A program made the translations under genes and the position numbers. A stretch of 47,057 nt of DNA, from the NCBI GenBank assembly GCA_964445645.1, contig CAYULH010000031.1, forward strand, positions 1 to 47,057, written 5' to 3'. This DNA comes from Aureispira sp964445645. GTDB taxonomy: Bacteria; Bacteroidota; Bacteroidia; Chitinophagales; Saprospiraceae. Below the pieces are notes generated by a model. It saw only the letters and a list, made by a program, of their open reading frames with translations, made no database searches and had not been told where the DNA came from. Of the stretch, positions 1-7,791 are shown one piece after another; position 1 is the first letter of the stretch; each line of letters begins with the position of its first letter.

Positions 1-317
1 TTCTTCTGGCAGCTTAACCTTGAAAGATTACAGCCTTACATTTGACATGCCGCCTCTATAGAATAATGAATGTGCAACAAGGTAATAATATCCATTGCTC
101 TAAGTTATACTTTTTTCCTTAATTTTTTGCTGGCTTATTTTTTTGGATATATGGCAGTTTGCACCTTTTCCGAAGTCACTTTTTAGGCAGCAGTACAATT
201 ATTGTAAGATCTATGTTTCTGTGTGAGAATACTTTTCTTAAGGAAAATAATTGTCCCTCTTTATAGAAATTCGTTTCTTGTCTCCATTAAACCTAAGTGA
301 CATTGTAGCAACACAAC
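1..317. other. Intergenic left edge, no gene seen
   Basis: This AT-rich stretch lies upstream of the KilA-N gene. I see no convincing open frame, RNA gene or exact TAnnTTTG promoter element. TATGTTTC near 222 is one base from the -7 consensus but has no good partner upstream. Confidence 0.5.
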
Positions 318-1169
318 ATGGCAAAAAAACAACATACACTAAAAGTCCAAGGACTCACCATCAAATTCTACCAAGAGAAGAAAGAAGATTTTATTTCTTT
401 GACTGATATTGCAAAAAAATTTAACGAGCGAACAGGCCAGCTCATACTCAATTGGCTGCGGGTGCGAAATACGGTCAATTTCTTGGGCGTATGGGAAACA
501 CTCCACAATGGAAATTTTAATGTACTCGAATTCGAGTACATTAAAAGCATGACGGGAGAAAACACCTTTACATTGAGTGTGAGTGATTGGGTGCAAAAAA
601 CAAATGCCATTGGGATTCGATCAAAAACGGGTCGATATGGTGGCACTTATGCCCACAAAGATATTGCCTTTGAGTTCCTCTCCTATCTTAGCCCTGCATT
701 CAAATTGTATGTTATCCAAGAATTCCAACGGCTCAAAGAGCAAGAAAGGGCCGAAAAACAGCAAGCATTGGATTGGAGTTTGAAACGGGTATTAACAAAA
801 GTCAACTACACTGTTCATACCGATGCCATCAAGGAACGTCTTATTCCCCCCAAAGTAAAAGGAGGCGGTTTTATTTATGCCAATGAAGCAGACATTCTTA
901 ATGTGGCTGTTTTTGGCTGTACAGCCAAAATGTGGTCCACACAGAACCCCGAATTAAAAGGAAATATACGAGACTACGCCAGTACAGAGCAATTGCTGCT
1001 CCTCTCCAATCTGGAAGCGGTTAATGCTGAACTTATACGAATTGATTTAGCAGAGGATGAACGAACAGAAATTCTCAATAGAGCTGCTATCAAGCAAATG
1101 AATTCGCTCCTCTCCTCTCCTAGCTACAAAAAGTTAGACCAAGACAATCCTCCTTTATTGGATCAATAA
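318..1169 (+). CDS. KilA-N domain protein
   Basis: This 283-residue protein has a KilA-N-type DNA-binding domain, a fold common in phage antirepressors and plasmid proteins. Residues about 10-60 carry the usual pattern, with FISLTDIAKKFNER followed by NWLRVRNTVNFLGVWE. Residues about 100-140 (GRYGGTYAHKDIAFEFLSYL, then SPAFKLYVIQEFQRL) match the second half of the domain, where a G-T-x-H/A-x-D-I-A-x-E-F helix precedes the SPxF motif. The C-terminal ~130 residues are not assigned. The gene stands alone, has its own terminator, and lies just upstream of parA. That suggests a regulator or accessory protein of a mobile or plasmid module. Domain assignment is firm, role is inferred. Confidence 0.85.
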   Translation: MAKKQHTLKVQGLTIKFYQEKKEDFISLTDIAKKFNERTGQLILNWLRVRNTVNFLGVWETLHNGNFNVLEFEYIKSMTGENTFTLSVSDWVQKTNAIGIRSKTGRYGGTYAHKDIAFEFLSYLSPAFKLYVIQEFQRLKEQERAEKQQALDWSLKRVLTKVNYTVHTDAIKERLIPPKVKGGGFIYANEADILNVAVFGCTAKMWSTQNPELKGNIRDYASTEQLLLLSNLEAVNAELIRIDLAEDERTEILNRAAIKQMNSLLSSPSYKKLDQDNPPLLDQ

Positions 1170-1200
1170 AGGACGCTAACTAAGAGCGCATAATAGTTGT

Positions 1201-1243
1201 ACAAATTTCAATGCTTAGAATTAGGTATTGAAATTTGTTTTTT
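1201..1243 (+). terminator. Rho-independent terminator after the KilA-N gene
   Basis: Twelve-base arms, acaaatttcaat (1201-1212) and attgaaatttgt (1227-1238), form a perfect stem with a 14-base loop. A T-rich run follows. It lies 32 bases after the KilA-N stop codon. Confidence 0.8.
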
Positions 1244-1252
1244 ATTAATGCA

Positions 1253-1378
1253 GCACGTGCAACGTGTCACGTGCTACATTAAAAATGTAACGTGTCACTT
1301 GCTATTTTGATTTTCTAAACTTATCTTGCACTTGTTAAATGACCAATGAAACGCAACACGTTGCACGTGTAACGTGTT
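1253..1378. repeat. Cluster of CACGTG-type palindromic repeats upstream of parA
   Basis: Three related units lie between the KilA-N terminator and parA. The first, at 1253-1274, has arms gcacgtg/cacgtgc around caacgtgt. A partial copy lies at about 1285-1303 (aatgtaacgtgtcacttgc). The third, at 1355-1378, is a near-perfect 24-base palindrome with one mismatch, ending 15 bases before the parA start. The upstream gene already has a terminator, so these are unlikely to be needed for termination. An operator or centromere-like site for the ParA/RHH pair is plausible but inferred. Confidence 0.65.
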
Positions 1379-1393
1379 ATTATTAATATAGAA

Positions 1394-2089
1394 ATGGCAA
1401 AAATAGTAGCTTTTGGAAATCAAAAAGGAGGTGTTGGTAAGAGTACAGTAGTGGCACTTACAGCCAATGCTTTGGCTCAAGCACCTTTTAATATTAATCT
1501 ATGTGTAATAGATACCGATAGACAACAAAGCTTGACAGAGGCACGTAGTTTTGATGTAGAGGAAGGGGAAGCAAGCCCCTATCCTATTTATGGGATGACG
1601 GTAGAGGAATTGCAAGACCAGATTTATGACTTGGACAAAAAATATGATCTCATCATCTTGGACACCGCTGGGCGATTAGATCACAAAGTTGCCGTTGAGC
1701 AACAGCAAATTACCAAGGCACTGATGTATGCGGATTATTTGTTTATTCCTTTTAGAGCGGGGAGCTTCAATTTGGAAGCCAGCATGGAATATCTCAAGAT
1801 GGCTTATAGCTTGGAGCAATTGCGTGCTACTAGTACACGCCCCTTGCATTATGTAGGGTTTATCAATTTTTATAGAGATCGTTCTAAGACCAATGCTTTT
1901 TTGGTTTCTGAAATCGACCATCTCAAGGGGCAAGGAATGCGTTTTATGAATTGTCATTTGCGTCATTACACGCTATTTGAGGAAGCCGACACCCTCACTT
2001 CTTATTACAATGTTAATACCACCAACAAAGCTAAATTAAACTTTACGGTATGGCTCAATGAGTGGTTAAAAATTATAAAAAATGGCTAA
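1394..2089 (+). CDS. parA: ParA-family partition ATPase
   Basis: This 231-residue P-loop ATPase belongs to the ParA/MinD (SIMIBI) class. It has the deviant Walker A motif KGGVGKST at residues about 11-18 and a Walker B-like segment YDLIILDTAGR near residue 88. There is no N-terminal helix-turn-helix extension, so it resembles the short type Ib ParA proteins of plasmids. These segregate DNA together with a small ribbon-helix-helix partner and a centromere. The next gene overlaps it by 8 bases and encodes exactly such a small protein, which supports a partition role. The start ATG is followed at once by the conserved beta strand, so it is likely correct. Confidence 0.88.
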   Translation: MAKIVAFGNQKGGVGKSTVVALTANALAQAPFNINLCVIDTDRQQSLTEARSFDVEEGEASPYPIYGMTVEELQDQIYDLDKKYDLIILDTAGRLDHKVAVEQQQITKALMYADYLFIPFRAGSFNLEASMEYLKMAYSLEQLRATSTRPLHYVGFINFYRDRSKTNAFLVSEIDHLKGQGMRFMNCHLRHYTLFEEADTLTSYYNVNTTNKAKLNFTVWLNEWLKIIKNG

Positions 2090-2414
2090 GAAAAAACGTT
2101 CTAGAACATCTGATTTTTCTTTGGGTCAGAATATGCCTGTAGGCGGATTGCCCACCAAAGAGAGTATTAATAAAACAATAGCCGAAGCCACCCAACAGGA
2201 ATCTGCTCCTGCCCGTGAAAAGCGCATTCCTTTTACCACAGCACTCACCCCCCTTAATAGGGCATTGTTAGAAACTGCCGCCCATGAGGGAAGAGGAAGC
2301 GTGGCCGATGTACTCAATCGTGCTTTGGAGCATTATTTTAAGGAAACAGCTCCCGTGCTCAACAAGGAAATGGAGGCTATTTTTACTAAGATTTATCAAT
2401 CTAAAGTAAAATAA
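2082..2414 (+). CDS. Small ribbon-helix-helix partner of ParA (ParB-like)
   Basis: This 110-residue basic protein has a flexible, probably disordered N-terminus (MAKKKRSRTSDF). It is followed at about residues 45-88 by KRIPFTTALTPLNRALLETA and then a helix VADVLNRALEHYFKE, which looks like the strand-helix-helix of an RHH DNA-binding domain. The start overlaps the parA stop by 8 bases, so the two are probably translationally coupled. In type Ib partition systems (ParG, omega) such proteins bind the centromere and repress their own operon. A paralogue with the same R-V/I-PFTT-S/A-L signature is encoded at 5887-6111. The partition role is inferred from gene order and fold. Confidence 0.75.
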   Translation: MAKKKRSRTSDFSLGQNMPVGGLPTKESINKTIAEATQQESAPAREKRIPFTTALTPLNRALLETAAHEGRGSVADVLNRALEHYFKETAPVLNKEMEAIFTKIYQSKVK

Positions 2415-2417
2415 AAA

Positions 2418-2460
2418 GCACGTGCAACGTGTCACTTGTCAAGTGACACGTTGCACGTGC
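2418..2460. repeat. Perfect 20-bp inverted repeat after the RHH gene
   Basis: The arm gcacgtgcaacgtgtcactt (2418-2437) is repeated as its exact reverse complement at 2441-2460, with three bases between. It begins four bases after the RHH stop codon and is flanked by A runs. It could act as a terminator in either direction or as a protein-binding site. It is the longest member of the palindrome family in this window. Confidence 0.85.
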
Positions 2461-2478
2461 TAAAAACAACTAATAGCC

Positions 2479-2811
2479 ATGAAAGCCACTATTACATCTA
2501 TAAAATTAAAAGGCCCATTAAAGTTTTTTCTCTTGTCGTGGAAAGCATTGCATATTATTAGACAATTGAAAACTACCAATTGCAAAGCATTTAAGAAAAG
2601 GGGTATTTGGACAATGCACTATACGATGACACTGTGGAATAGTAAGGAGGAACTGAGGGCATTTTCGGAGAGTGGGGCGCATTTGGAAGCCATGAAAATG
2701 AGCAAGGAATTGGCTCAAGAAATTCGTACTATTACTATTGATGCCGAAAAATTGCCCGATTGGAAAACAGCCAAACAATTATTGGAGCAAGGGCATGTGA
2801 TTAAATACTAA
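2479..2811 (+). CDS. DUF3291/antibiotic-monooxygenase-like small protein
   Basis: This 110-residue protein resembles the DUF3291-type dimeric alpha/beta-barrel proteins related to antibiotic biosynthesis monooxygenases. The recognisable part is HYTMTLWNSKEELRAFSESG followed by HLEAMKMSKE (residues about 47-77), where a strand ends in W and a helix carries the S-G-x-H-L-x-A-M motif. No signal peptide or membrane segment is visible. It sits between two palindromes and forms its own short unit after the partition genes. Substrate and function are unknown. The match is by motif memory only. Confidence 0.6.
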   Translation: MKATITSIKLKGPLKFFLLSWKALHIIRQLKTTNCKAFKKRGIWTMHYTMTLWNSKEELRAFSESGAHLEAMKMSKELAQEIRTITIDAEKLPDWKTAKQLLEQGHVIKY

Positions 2812-2814
2812 ATG

Positions 2815-2850
2815 ACAAGTGACACGTTGCACGTGCAACGTGTCACTTGT
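2815..2850. repeat. Perfect 36-bp palindrome between convergent genes
   Basis: Bases 2815-2832 (acaagtgacacgttgcac) are followed directly by their exact reverse complement at 2833-2850. It fills almost all the space between the DUF3291-like gene and the opposing marC gene. That position suits a bidirectional terminator. The core is the same as at 2418-2460. Confidence 0.85.
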
Positions 2851-2851
2851 A

Positions 2852-3493
2852 CTAATGTACAGATTGATACCATTCTGTTAGGATAGGGCGGACACCACTC
2901 AAGAAAAATTCTACTGCAATAACCATCAGGATAAGCCCCATCAAGCGCATCAAAACATTGTTGCCTGTTTCTCCCAAAAAATTGGAAATACGCGTCGATG
3001 AAAAGAGGATGATGTAAGTAAGCAGACAGACTAGAGATATTACACCAATTAGAATTAATTTCATATCAAGGGTAGTAGCATCTTCCATCAAAACAATAGC
3101 ATTAGAAATACACCCAGGGCCGCAAATCATAGGTATAGCTAAGGGCGTAATTGAAATATCTGATACATATTCCTCTACCTCATGCTTGGGAACTTTTACT
3201 TTTCCGAGGCGTGCTTGCAGCATGTCTGAGCCCATCTGAAAGAAAATGACCCCACCAACAATTCTAAAGCCATTAACAGAAATTCCAAAAAAATTGAACA
3301 ACAATTGTCCAGAGAATGCAAAGGCCAAAAGTGTCAAGAAGGCCGCAAACATTGCTTTTCGAGCAGTAAGCCGCTGTTCTTGTGCATCCAAATTGGCCGT
3401 CATGGTAATAAAAACAGGCATTACTCCCAATGGATTCATCAAGGAAAAGAACGAAGTAAAACAAAGTAGTGCAAAAGCTAGATTTTCAGTCAT
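2852..3493 (-). CDS. MarC-family integral membrane protein
   Basis: This 213-residue protein has six predicted hydrophobic segments and the MarC/UPF0056 signature. The N-terminus carries FFSLMNPLGVMPVFITMT, then a segment with FFGISVNGFRIVGGVIFFQM, and later ITPLAIPMICGPGCI. Family members are inner-membrane proteins of unsettled function. The name comes from a location beside marRAB in E. coli, and a role in antibiotic resistance was not upheld. It is transcribed toward the partition genes and its upstream region faces the Lrp gene. Confidence 0.85.
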   Translation of the reverse strand: MTENLAFALLCFTSFFSLMNPLGVMPVFITMTANLDAQEQRLTARKAMFAAFLTLLAFAFSGQLLFNFFGISVNGFRIVGGVIFFQMGSDMLQARLGKVKVPKHEVEEYVSDISITPLAIPMICGPGCISNAIVLMEDATTLDMKLILIGVISLVCLLTYIILFSSTRISNFLGETGNNVLMRLMGLILMVIAVEFFLSGVRPILTEWYQSVH

Positions 3494-3881
3494 AATGATT
3501 TTACAGTAATATTAAGTAGTCTTAAAAAAGTAAACGGGCTAAAAAACGATTCTTTTTCCCCAGCTCATCGTTGGAAATACGCGCTGTAACTCGTTACAGC
3601 TTTGTTTTCCGCCTCGATCTGAGAAAAAATCTCTCATTTTTTATTACTTCGTGAGCTCGCGTTGCTCGGTTGTACGGTTACTTTTTTGCACCTACTTAAT
3701 CGTGTTTTTGTAATGTTTTTCAGTTTTCTTTGTGGAGGCAAATGTAGTCTAAAGTGCAAAACAGAAGATTATTTTTTTAGAAAAACTTGTTTTATTAGAA
3801 AATAAACCTAAACAATGCCTCTAAAAAGATTTTTTATCTATTTTGTTTATTAAACAAGCCACCAAAAAGAAAAATTGTCTG
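3494..3881. other. Divergent intergenic region with hairpins between marC and the Lrp gene
   Basis: This 388-base gap has no convincing gene. It contains an 8-bp hairpin gctgtaac/gttacagc at 3583-3600. A second short stem (gagaaaaaatctctc, about 3620-3634) follows, and then a GC-richer stretch, ttacttcgtgagctcgcg, from 3654. The mixture of hairpins in otherwise AT-rich DNA looks like an intergenic repeat element or a structured leader, but only one copy is visible here. No exact TAnnTTTG promoter was found for either flanking gene. Confidence 0.4.
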
Positions 3882-4355
3882 ATGATAAAACTTGATAGTA
3901 TAGATCATAAAATTTTAAAGCTATTACAAGCCAATGCCAATTTGACGACCAAGGAAATTGCAACAGAGTTGGGATTGAGCAATACACCAACTTACGAGCG
4001 TATAAAACGTTTACAACGCCATAAAGTAATTGTGAAGTCAGTGGCTCTAATTGATAGAAAACAAGTAAATTGCAATCTGATAGGCTTCTGTAATGTCTCA
4101 CTCGACCAGCACAGCAAGCAGAGTTTGGAGCAATTTGAGAATGATATTGTACATTTTGAAGAGGTCTTAGAGTGTTACCATATAACAGGAAAATACGACT
4201 ATATGTTGAAAGTGGCGGTTAAGGATATGGAAGCTTATCATAAGTTTACGTTTAATCATTTGGCAAGTTTGGAGAATGTAGGCAATGTACACACCATTTT
4301 TGTAATGAAAGATGTGAAGTACAGCACGGCCTACCCATTGCCTATTTCTAAATAG
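3882..4355 (+). CDS. Lrp/AsnC-family transcriptional regulator
   Basis: This 157-residue protein uses the ATG at 3882, since the upstream TTG extension has no family match. It begins with the Lrp-type winged helix-turn-helix: LDSIDHKILKLLQANANLTT, then KEIATELGLSNTPTYERIKRL. A RAM/AsnC effector-binding domain occupies about residues 65-150 and includes the ligand-loop pattern YHITGKYDYMLKV. Such regulators respond to amino acids or related small molecules. The gene is divergent from marC and is followed after 17 bases by a secreted-protein gene, so the two may be cotranscribed. The effector cannot be read from the sequence. Confidence 0.92.
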   Translation: MIKLDSIDHKILKLLQANANLTTKEIATELGLSNTPTYERIKRLQRHKVIVKSVALIDRKQVNCNLIGFCNVSLDQHSKQSLEQFENDIVHFEEVLECYHITGKYDYMLKVAVKDMEAYHKFTFNHLASLENVGNVHTIFVMKDVKYSTAYPLPISK

Positions 4356-4372
4356 ACCAAACCAATAGCACG

Positions 4373-5005
4373 ATGAAAATATTTACCATTGTTTGTTTTT
4401 TGCTTTTGCAGCTCCACTCAGCACAAGCCCAAAAGTTGAAAGCATTTTTTAACTCGTCTAAAATAGAAACAACGTTTGTAGGATTGGATTTTTCCAATGT
4501 CAGATTAGTAGGAGTAGAGGGCTTTACGGATCCTCCCAAAATTCAGAGCTATTATTTTCCTGCTTGGAATGGTTTATTAGTTGCTGAAATGAGCAAGTAT
4601 GATATAAAGGGAGCTTTTGCCAAAAGCAATTTGCAGTATGATTTGAGTGTGGTAGAACCATTAAATGAAGAAGTAGAATATTTGGATTTAGTAGTGTCTA
4701 CACCTCCACCATCTTTTACAGAGCAGCAAATTCAGAAAATGGTTAGAAATTATGACACCAAGAACCTAAAGGGTGACTATGGAATTAGTTTTATCTTTCA
4801 TAGTTTAAACAAACTTCAGGAGCGTGCTTATATGTACATCGTTGTGTTTAATCCAAAGAACAAAAAAGTACTTTTCTCCAAGAGAATGTCGGGTAGAGCG
4901 CGTGGTTTTGGCTTTAGAAATTATTGGGCTGGAGCGATTTATGATGTTCTGAAACAAATCAAGAAGCAAGAGTTCAGAAAGTGGCGCAAAGAGGTAGGGA
5001 AATAG
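4373..5005 (+). CDS. Secreted hypothetical protein
   Basis: This 210-residue protein starts with a clear signal peptide (MKIFTIVCFLLLQLHSAQAQ, cleaved after AQA). The rest is soluble and basic at the C-terminus, with no cysteine lipobox and no membrane segment. Segments such as FVGLDFSNVRLVGVEGFTDP and GRARGFGFRNYWAGAIYDVL look conserved, but I do not recognise the family. It is probably periplasmic or outer-membrane associated. It lies 17 bases downstream of the Lrp gene on the same strand. Confidence 0.7.
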   Translation: MKIFTIVCFLLLQLHSAQAQKLKAFFNSSKIETTFVGLDFSNVRLVGVEGFTDPPKIQSYYFPAWNGLLVAEMSKYDIKGAFAKSNLQYDLSVVEPLNEEVEYLDLVVSTPPPSFTEQQIQKMVRNYDTKNLKGDYGISFIFHSLNKLQERAYMYIVVFNPKNKKVLFSKRMSGRARGFGFRNYWAGAIYDVLKQIKKQEFRKWRKEVGK

Positions 5006-5103
5006 CCTGAGATGGCCGCAAAAAAAGAGATCCTAGTATAGATTTTGGATTAAAATATGTTGGCAATAAAATTAAGACGGAGTAAAAAAAAAAGCTATCT
5101 AAT

Positions 5104-5143
5104 AACACGTGCTAAATGACACTTTAAACGTGTAACTTGTAAC
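5104..5143. repeat. Degenerate member of the palindrome family at the PPTase start
   Basis: The motif acacgt (5105-5110) is paired with acgtgt (5128-5133), and between and after them lie aaatgacac and aacttgt, fragments of the same repeat core. It ends directly at the PPTase ATG, so it may act as an operator or a worn repeat. Confidence 0.45.
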
Positions 5144-5776
5144 ATGATTGTTGTCTATTTATATCATAATACTTTAATAGAAAAGGATTTAACTGCTAAA
5201 TCCCCCCAACTTCCTTTAATCCTTCAGCAAAGAATAAACAAGCACAAACGACTTAGGAACCGCTTAAACTCTTTGGCAGGCTATCTATTGCTGCAACATG
5301 CGCTCCAAGAACATCAATTGAACATCCAAGAGCTTCAATTCACTACCATAGGCAAACCTTATTTGGCAGATAATAAGGTTTCTTTTAGTATTAGCCATAA
5401 TGCCAATTGGGTTGGCGTATGTCTGATGAACAAAGTAGGAAAAATAGGTATAGATATCCAAACGCTCAAAACCTTTCATCCTATAGAAAACACCTTTGCT
5501 TTTTTCTCTACTGTAGAACAACAAGCTATTTTGACAAGCAAAACCCCACAGCAAACCCTCATCCATTATTGGTCAAAAAAAGAAGCACTCATAAAAGCAA
5601 TAGGGGGAAAAATGTTTGAAGAAGCCAACTCCACCAATGTCACTCCATCTCACTGCAACTGGAAAGGCAGTACTTTTTATTGGACATTGATTCCCAACAA
5701 TTTTAATGCTGCAATATGGATAGCAAGTAATCAAGAGGAAGAAAAAATTTTACAAAAAAAAGTGCTTTTCTTGTGA
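5144..5776 (+). CDS. 4'-phosphopantetheinyl transferase (Sfp type)
   Basis: This 210-residue enzyme would transfer phosphopantetheine from CoA to the serine of acyl carrier proteins. It shows the diagnostic motifs of the family: KPYLADNKVSFSISHN near residue 70, the Mg-binding VGKIGIDIQTL near residue 100, and FFSTVEQQAI followed by YWSKKEALIKAIGGKM near residues 120-155. In the second motif the usual Glu after GID-I is replaced by Gln (GIDIQ rather than GIDIE), but GID and KEA are intact. It opens the pigment region and would activate the two ACPs encoded at 9761 and 13664. Confidence 0.9.
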   Translation: MIVVYLYHNTLIEKDLTAKSPQLPLILQQRINKHKRLRNRLNSLAGYLLLQHALQEHQLNIQELQFTTIGKPYLADNKVSFSISHNANWVGVCLMNKVGKIGIDIQTLKTFHPIENTFAFFSTVEQQAILTSKTPQQTLIHYWSKKEALIKAIGGKMFEEANSTNVTPSHCNWKGSTFYWTLIPNNFNAAIWIASNQEEEKILQKKVLFL

Positions 5777-5805
5777 ACAAAAAATATTAAGCACTTGAAA
5801 AAATG

Positions 5806-5831
5806 TTCACGTTACCACTTGATAACGTGAA
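5806..5831. promoter_or_regulatory. Inverted repeat, probable operator of the AT-hook/RHH gene
   Basis: Nine-base arms ttcacgtta (5806-5814) and taacgtgaa (5823-5831) flank an 8-base spacer that includes the -33 element of the adjacent promoter. A repressor bound here would block transcription. RHH proteins usually bind such short inverted repeats, so autoregulation by the downstream product is likely but inferred. Confidence 0.6.
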
Positions 5832-5847
5832 AAAAGAATTACATTTG
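5818..5847 (+). promoter_or_regulatory. Bacteroidota-type promoter upstream of the AT-hook/RHH gene
   Basis: A -7 element TACATTTG (5840-5847) matches TAnnTTTG exactly. A weaker -33 element CTTG lies at 5818-5821, 18 bases upstream. The start codon follows 39 bases after the -7 box. Confidence 0.6.
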
Positions 5848-5886
5848 ACCTGTCCAATTCAATAATCTATTTCAAGAAAAATAATA

Positions 5887-6111
5887 ATGGCCGACCCACA
5901 AGAACAAGGCAAAAAGAAAAGAGGTCGTCCAAAACTCAAAGAAGCACGTGTCCCCTTCACCACCTCATTGGTAGCCAAAAACAAAGGTAAGCTAGAAGTT
6001 TTATCTAGTGTGCGTGGCCAACGCAAGGCAGATGTTTTAAACGAGATTTTGGATTATTACTTTAAGAATGTCATCAATTCCAAAGAAAAAGATTTGCTCG
6101 ATTCTCTTTAA
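5887..6111 (+). CDS. Small AT-hook plus ribbon-helix-helix protein
   Basis: This 74-residue basic protein has an AT-hook-like KKKRGRPKLKE at about residues 9-19. It is followed by an RHH-like unit: RVPFTTSLVAKNKGKLEVL and KADVLNEILDYYF. The unit matches the ParA-linked RHH protein at 2082-2414 in the R-I/V-PFTT segment and in the ADVLN...YYF/HYF helix. It probably binds DNA as a dimer through the RHH fold, with the AT-hook adding minor-groove contacts. An inverted repeat overlaps its promoter, which suggests autorepression. It is followed by the ammonia-lyase gene with only 57 bases between, so it may also regulate the pigment genes. That role is inferred. Confidence 0.75.
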   Translation: MADPQEQGKKKRGRPKLKEARVPFTTSLVAKNKGKLEVLSSVRGQRKADVLNEILDYYFKNVINSKEKDLLDSL

Positions 6112-6168
6112 GAATTTGACCAAACTTTGCTCTTAACAACATTGCTAAAACACAGCAACCAAACAAAA

Positions 6169-7734
6169 ATGATAACAGTAGGCGACAAACGACTCAAATT
6201 GTACGATTTTGAACGCATTGTCCTAAATAATGAATGCGTCGAGTTGAATCCCCAAGCCCTAGCGAAAGTAGAAGCTTGTCATAACTTTTTAAAAGATTTT
6301 GCAGCCAATAAAGTAATTTATGGAATCAATACAGGGTTTGGTCCAATGGCTCAATATAAGATTGCCGACCATAAGCGGGTACAACTTCAGTATAACCTTA
6401 TTAGAAGTCACTGCACAGGTATGGGGCAACCACTAGCTGACGTGCTTGTACGTTCTGCTATGCTCTGTCAGCTCAATACCATGATGCAAGGCAAATCTGG
6501 TATTGTCACCAAGGTTCCAACACTCATTGCACAATTCCTCAACGAAAACATATATCCTATCGTCTTTGAACACGGTGGGGTAGGAGCTAGTGGCGATTTG
6601 GTTCAATTGGCTCACCTAGCTTTGGGCTATATTGGCGAAGGAGAAGTAAAACACCAACAACAAACTTTTTCCTGTTCCCAACTTCTACAAAAAAAGAATA
6701 TCACCCCATTATCTATTCAACTAAGAGAAGGTCTTTCTTTGATGAATGGCACTTCTGTGATGACAGGAATTGGTTTTGTCAATGCTTGCCAAGCCAAAAA
6801 TCTTATCAGTTGGTCTTTGGTGGCTTCTGCTTTGCTCAATGAATTGGCGAGTGCTTATGACGACCACCTTTCTCAACCGCTCAATCATGCAAAACAACAT
6901 GGTGGCCAACGCCATATTGCACAAGTGCTTAGAGAGATGCTAGACGATAGTCAATTGATGCAAAACCGCCAAAAACATCTTTATAATAACGAGGTTCAGG
7001 AAACCGTCATTAGCAAAAAAGTACAGGAGTATTATTCCTTGCGCTGTTTGCCACAAATTATAGGTCCCATCTATGATACTTGGCGACACTGTGTACAAAC
7101 CCTAGAAAATGAAGTCAATTCTGTCAATGATAATCCCGTGGTAGATGTAGAAAGTGGCAATGTTTATCATGGGGGCAATTTTCATGGCGATTATGTTTCT
7201 CTAGCTATGGATCATTTGCGTCTAGCAATTACTAAATTATCCATGTTGGCCGAACGACAACTCAACTTCTTGCTCAACCATCACATCAATGGTATCCTTC
7301 CCCCATTTGTCAATTTAGGAGAATTGGGCTTTAATTTTGGCGTGCAAGGGGCACAATTTACAGCTACCTCTACTACTGCCGAAAATCAAATGCTGTCCAA
7401 TTCTATGTACGTGCATAGTATTCCTAATAATAACGACAATCAGGATATTGTTAGCATGGGCACCAATGCAGCTTCGGCTACACGCAAGGTTATTGAGAAT
7501 GCCTATCAGGTACTATCTATAGAATTTATGGCGATTGTTCAAGCCATTGAATACTTGCAGGTAGAGGATAAATTGAGTACTTATACCCACTCCCTTTACC
7601 AAAAAATCAAACAATTGACCCCACCTTTTGCAGAGGATAATCCTTTGTACAAACGCACAGCAGCAGTCAAAAATTTCTTACAAAAAGAACGCCTAAGCAT
7701 TCTAGAAGAAAAAGCTATTAATACTGTTGTTTAA
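6169..7734 (+). CDS. Aromatic amino-acid ammonia-lyase (HAL/PAL/TAL family)
   Basis: This 521-residue enzyme deaminates an aromatic amino acid to an aryl-acrylate. The MIO cofactor would form from Ala140-Ser141-Gly142 within GGVGASGDLVQLAH. Other family motifs are INTGFGPM, NLIRSHCTGMGQPL, SLMNGTSVMTG, VNDNPVVD and QDIVSMGTNA. I chose the ATG at 6169 over the TTG at 6127 because homology begins there. Related tyrosine ammonia-lyases occur in flexirubin clusters of Flavobacterium, where they supply 4-coumarate. The surrounding KS, ACP and ligase genes point to that role rather than histidine breakdown. Tyrosine preference is inferred and not proved by the residues visible. Confidence 0.93.
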   Translation: MITVGDKRLKLYDFERIVLNNECVELNPQALAKVEACHNFLKDFAANKVIYGINTGFGPMAQYKIADHKRVQLQYNLIRSHCTGMGQPLADVLVRSAMLCQLNTMMQGKSGIVTKVPTLIAQFLNENIYPIVFEHGGVGASGDLVQLAHLALGYIGEGEVKHQQQTFSCSQLLQKKNITPLSIQLREGLSLMNGTSVMTGIGFVNACQAKNLISWSLVASALLNELASAYDDHLSQPLNHAKQHGGQRHIAQVLREMLDDSQLMQNRQKHLYNNEVQETVISKKVQEYYSLRCLPQIIGPIYDTWRHCVQTLENEVNSVNDNPVVDVESGNVYHGGNFHGDYVSLAMDHLRLAITKLSMLAERQLNFLLNHHINGILPPFVNLGELGFNFGVQGAQFTATSTTAENQMLSNSMYVHSIPNNNDNQDIVSMGTNAASATRKVIENAYQVLSIEFMAIVQAIEYLQVEDKLSTYTHSLYQKIKQLTPPFAEDNPLYKRTAAVKNFLQKERLSILEEKAINTVV

Positions 7735-7791
7735 TCTAAAACTATAATTAGTACGATCAATAGTCTATTGGTCAAGAAACTATATACTTAT

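Noticed and set aside
3656..3720. Inverted repeat ends of an insertion sequence near marC
   Set aside because: No transposase and no matching inverted ends or target duplication were found.
6127..6168. TTG start for the ammonia-lyase
   Set aside because: The added residues have no homology and ATG at 6169 is well placed.
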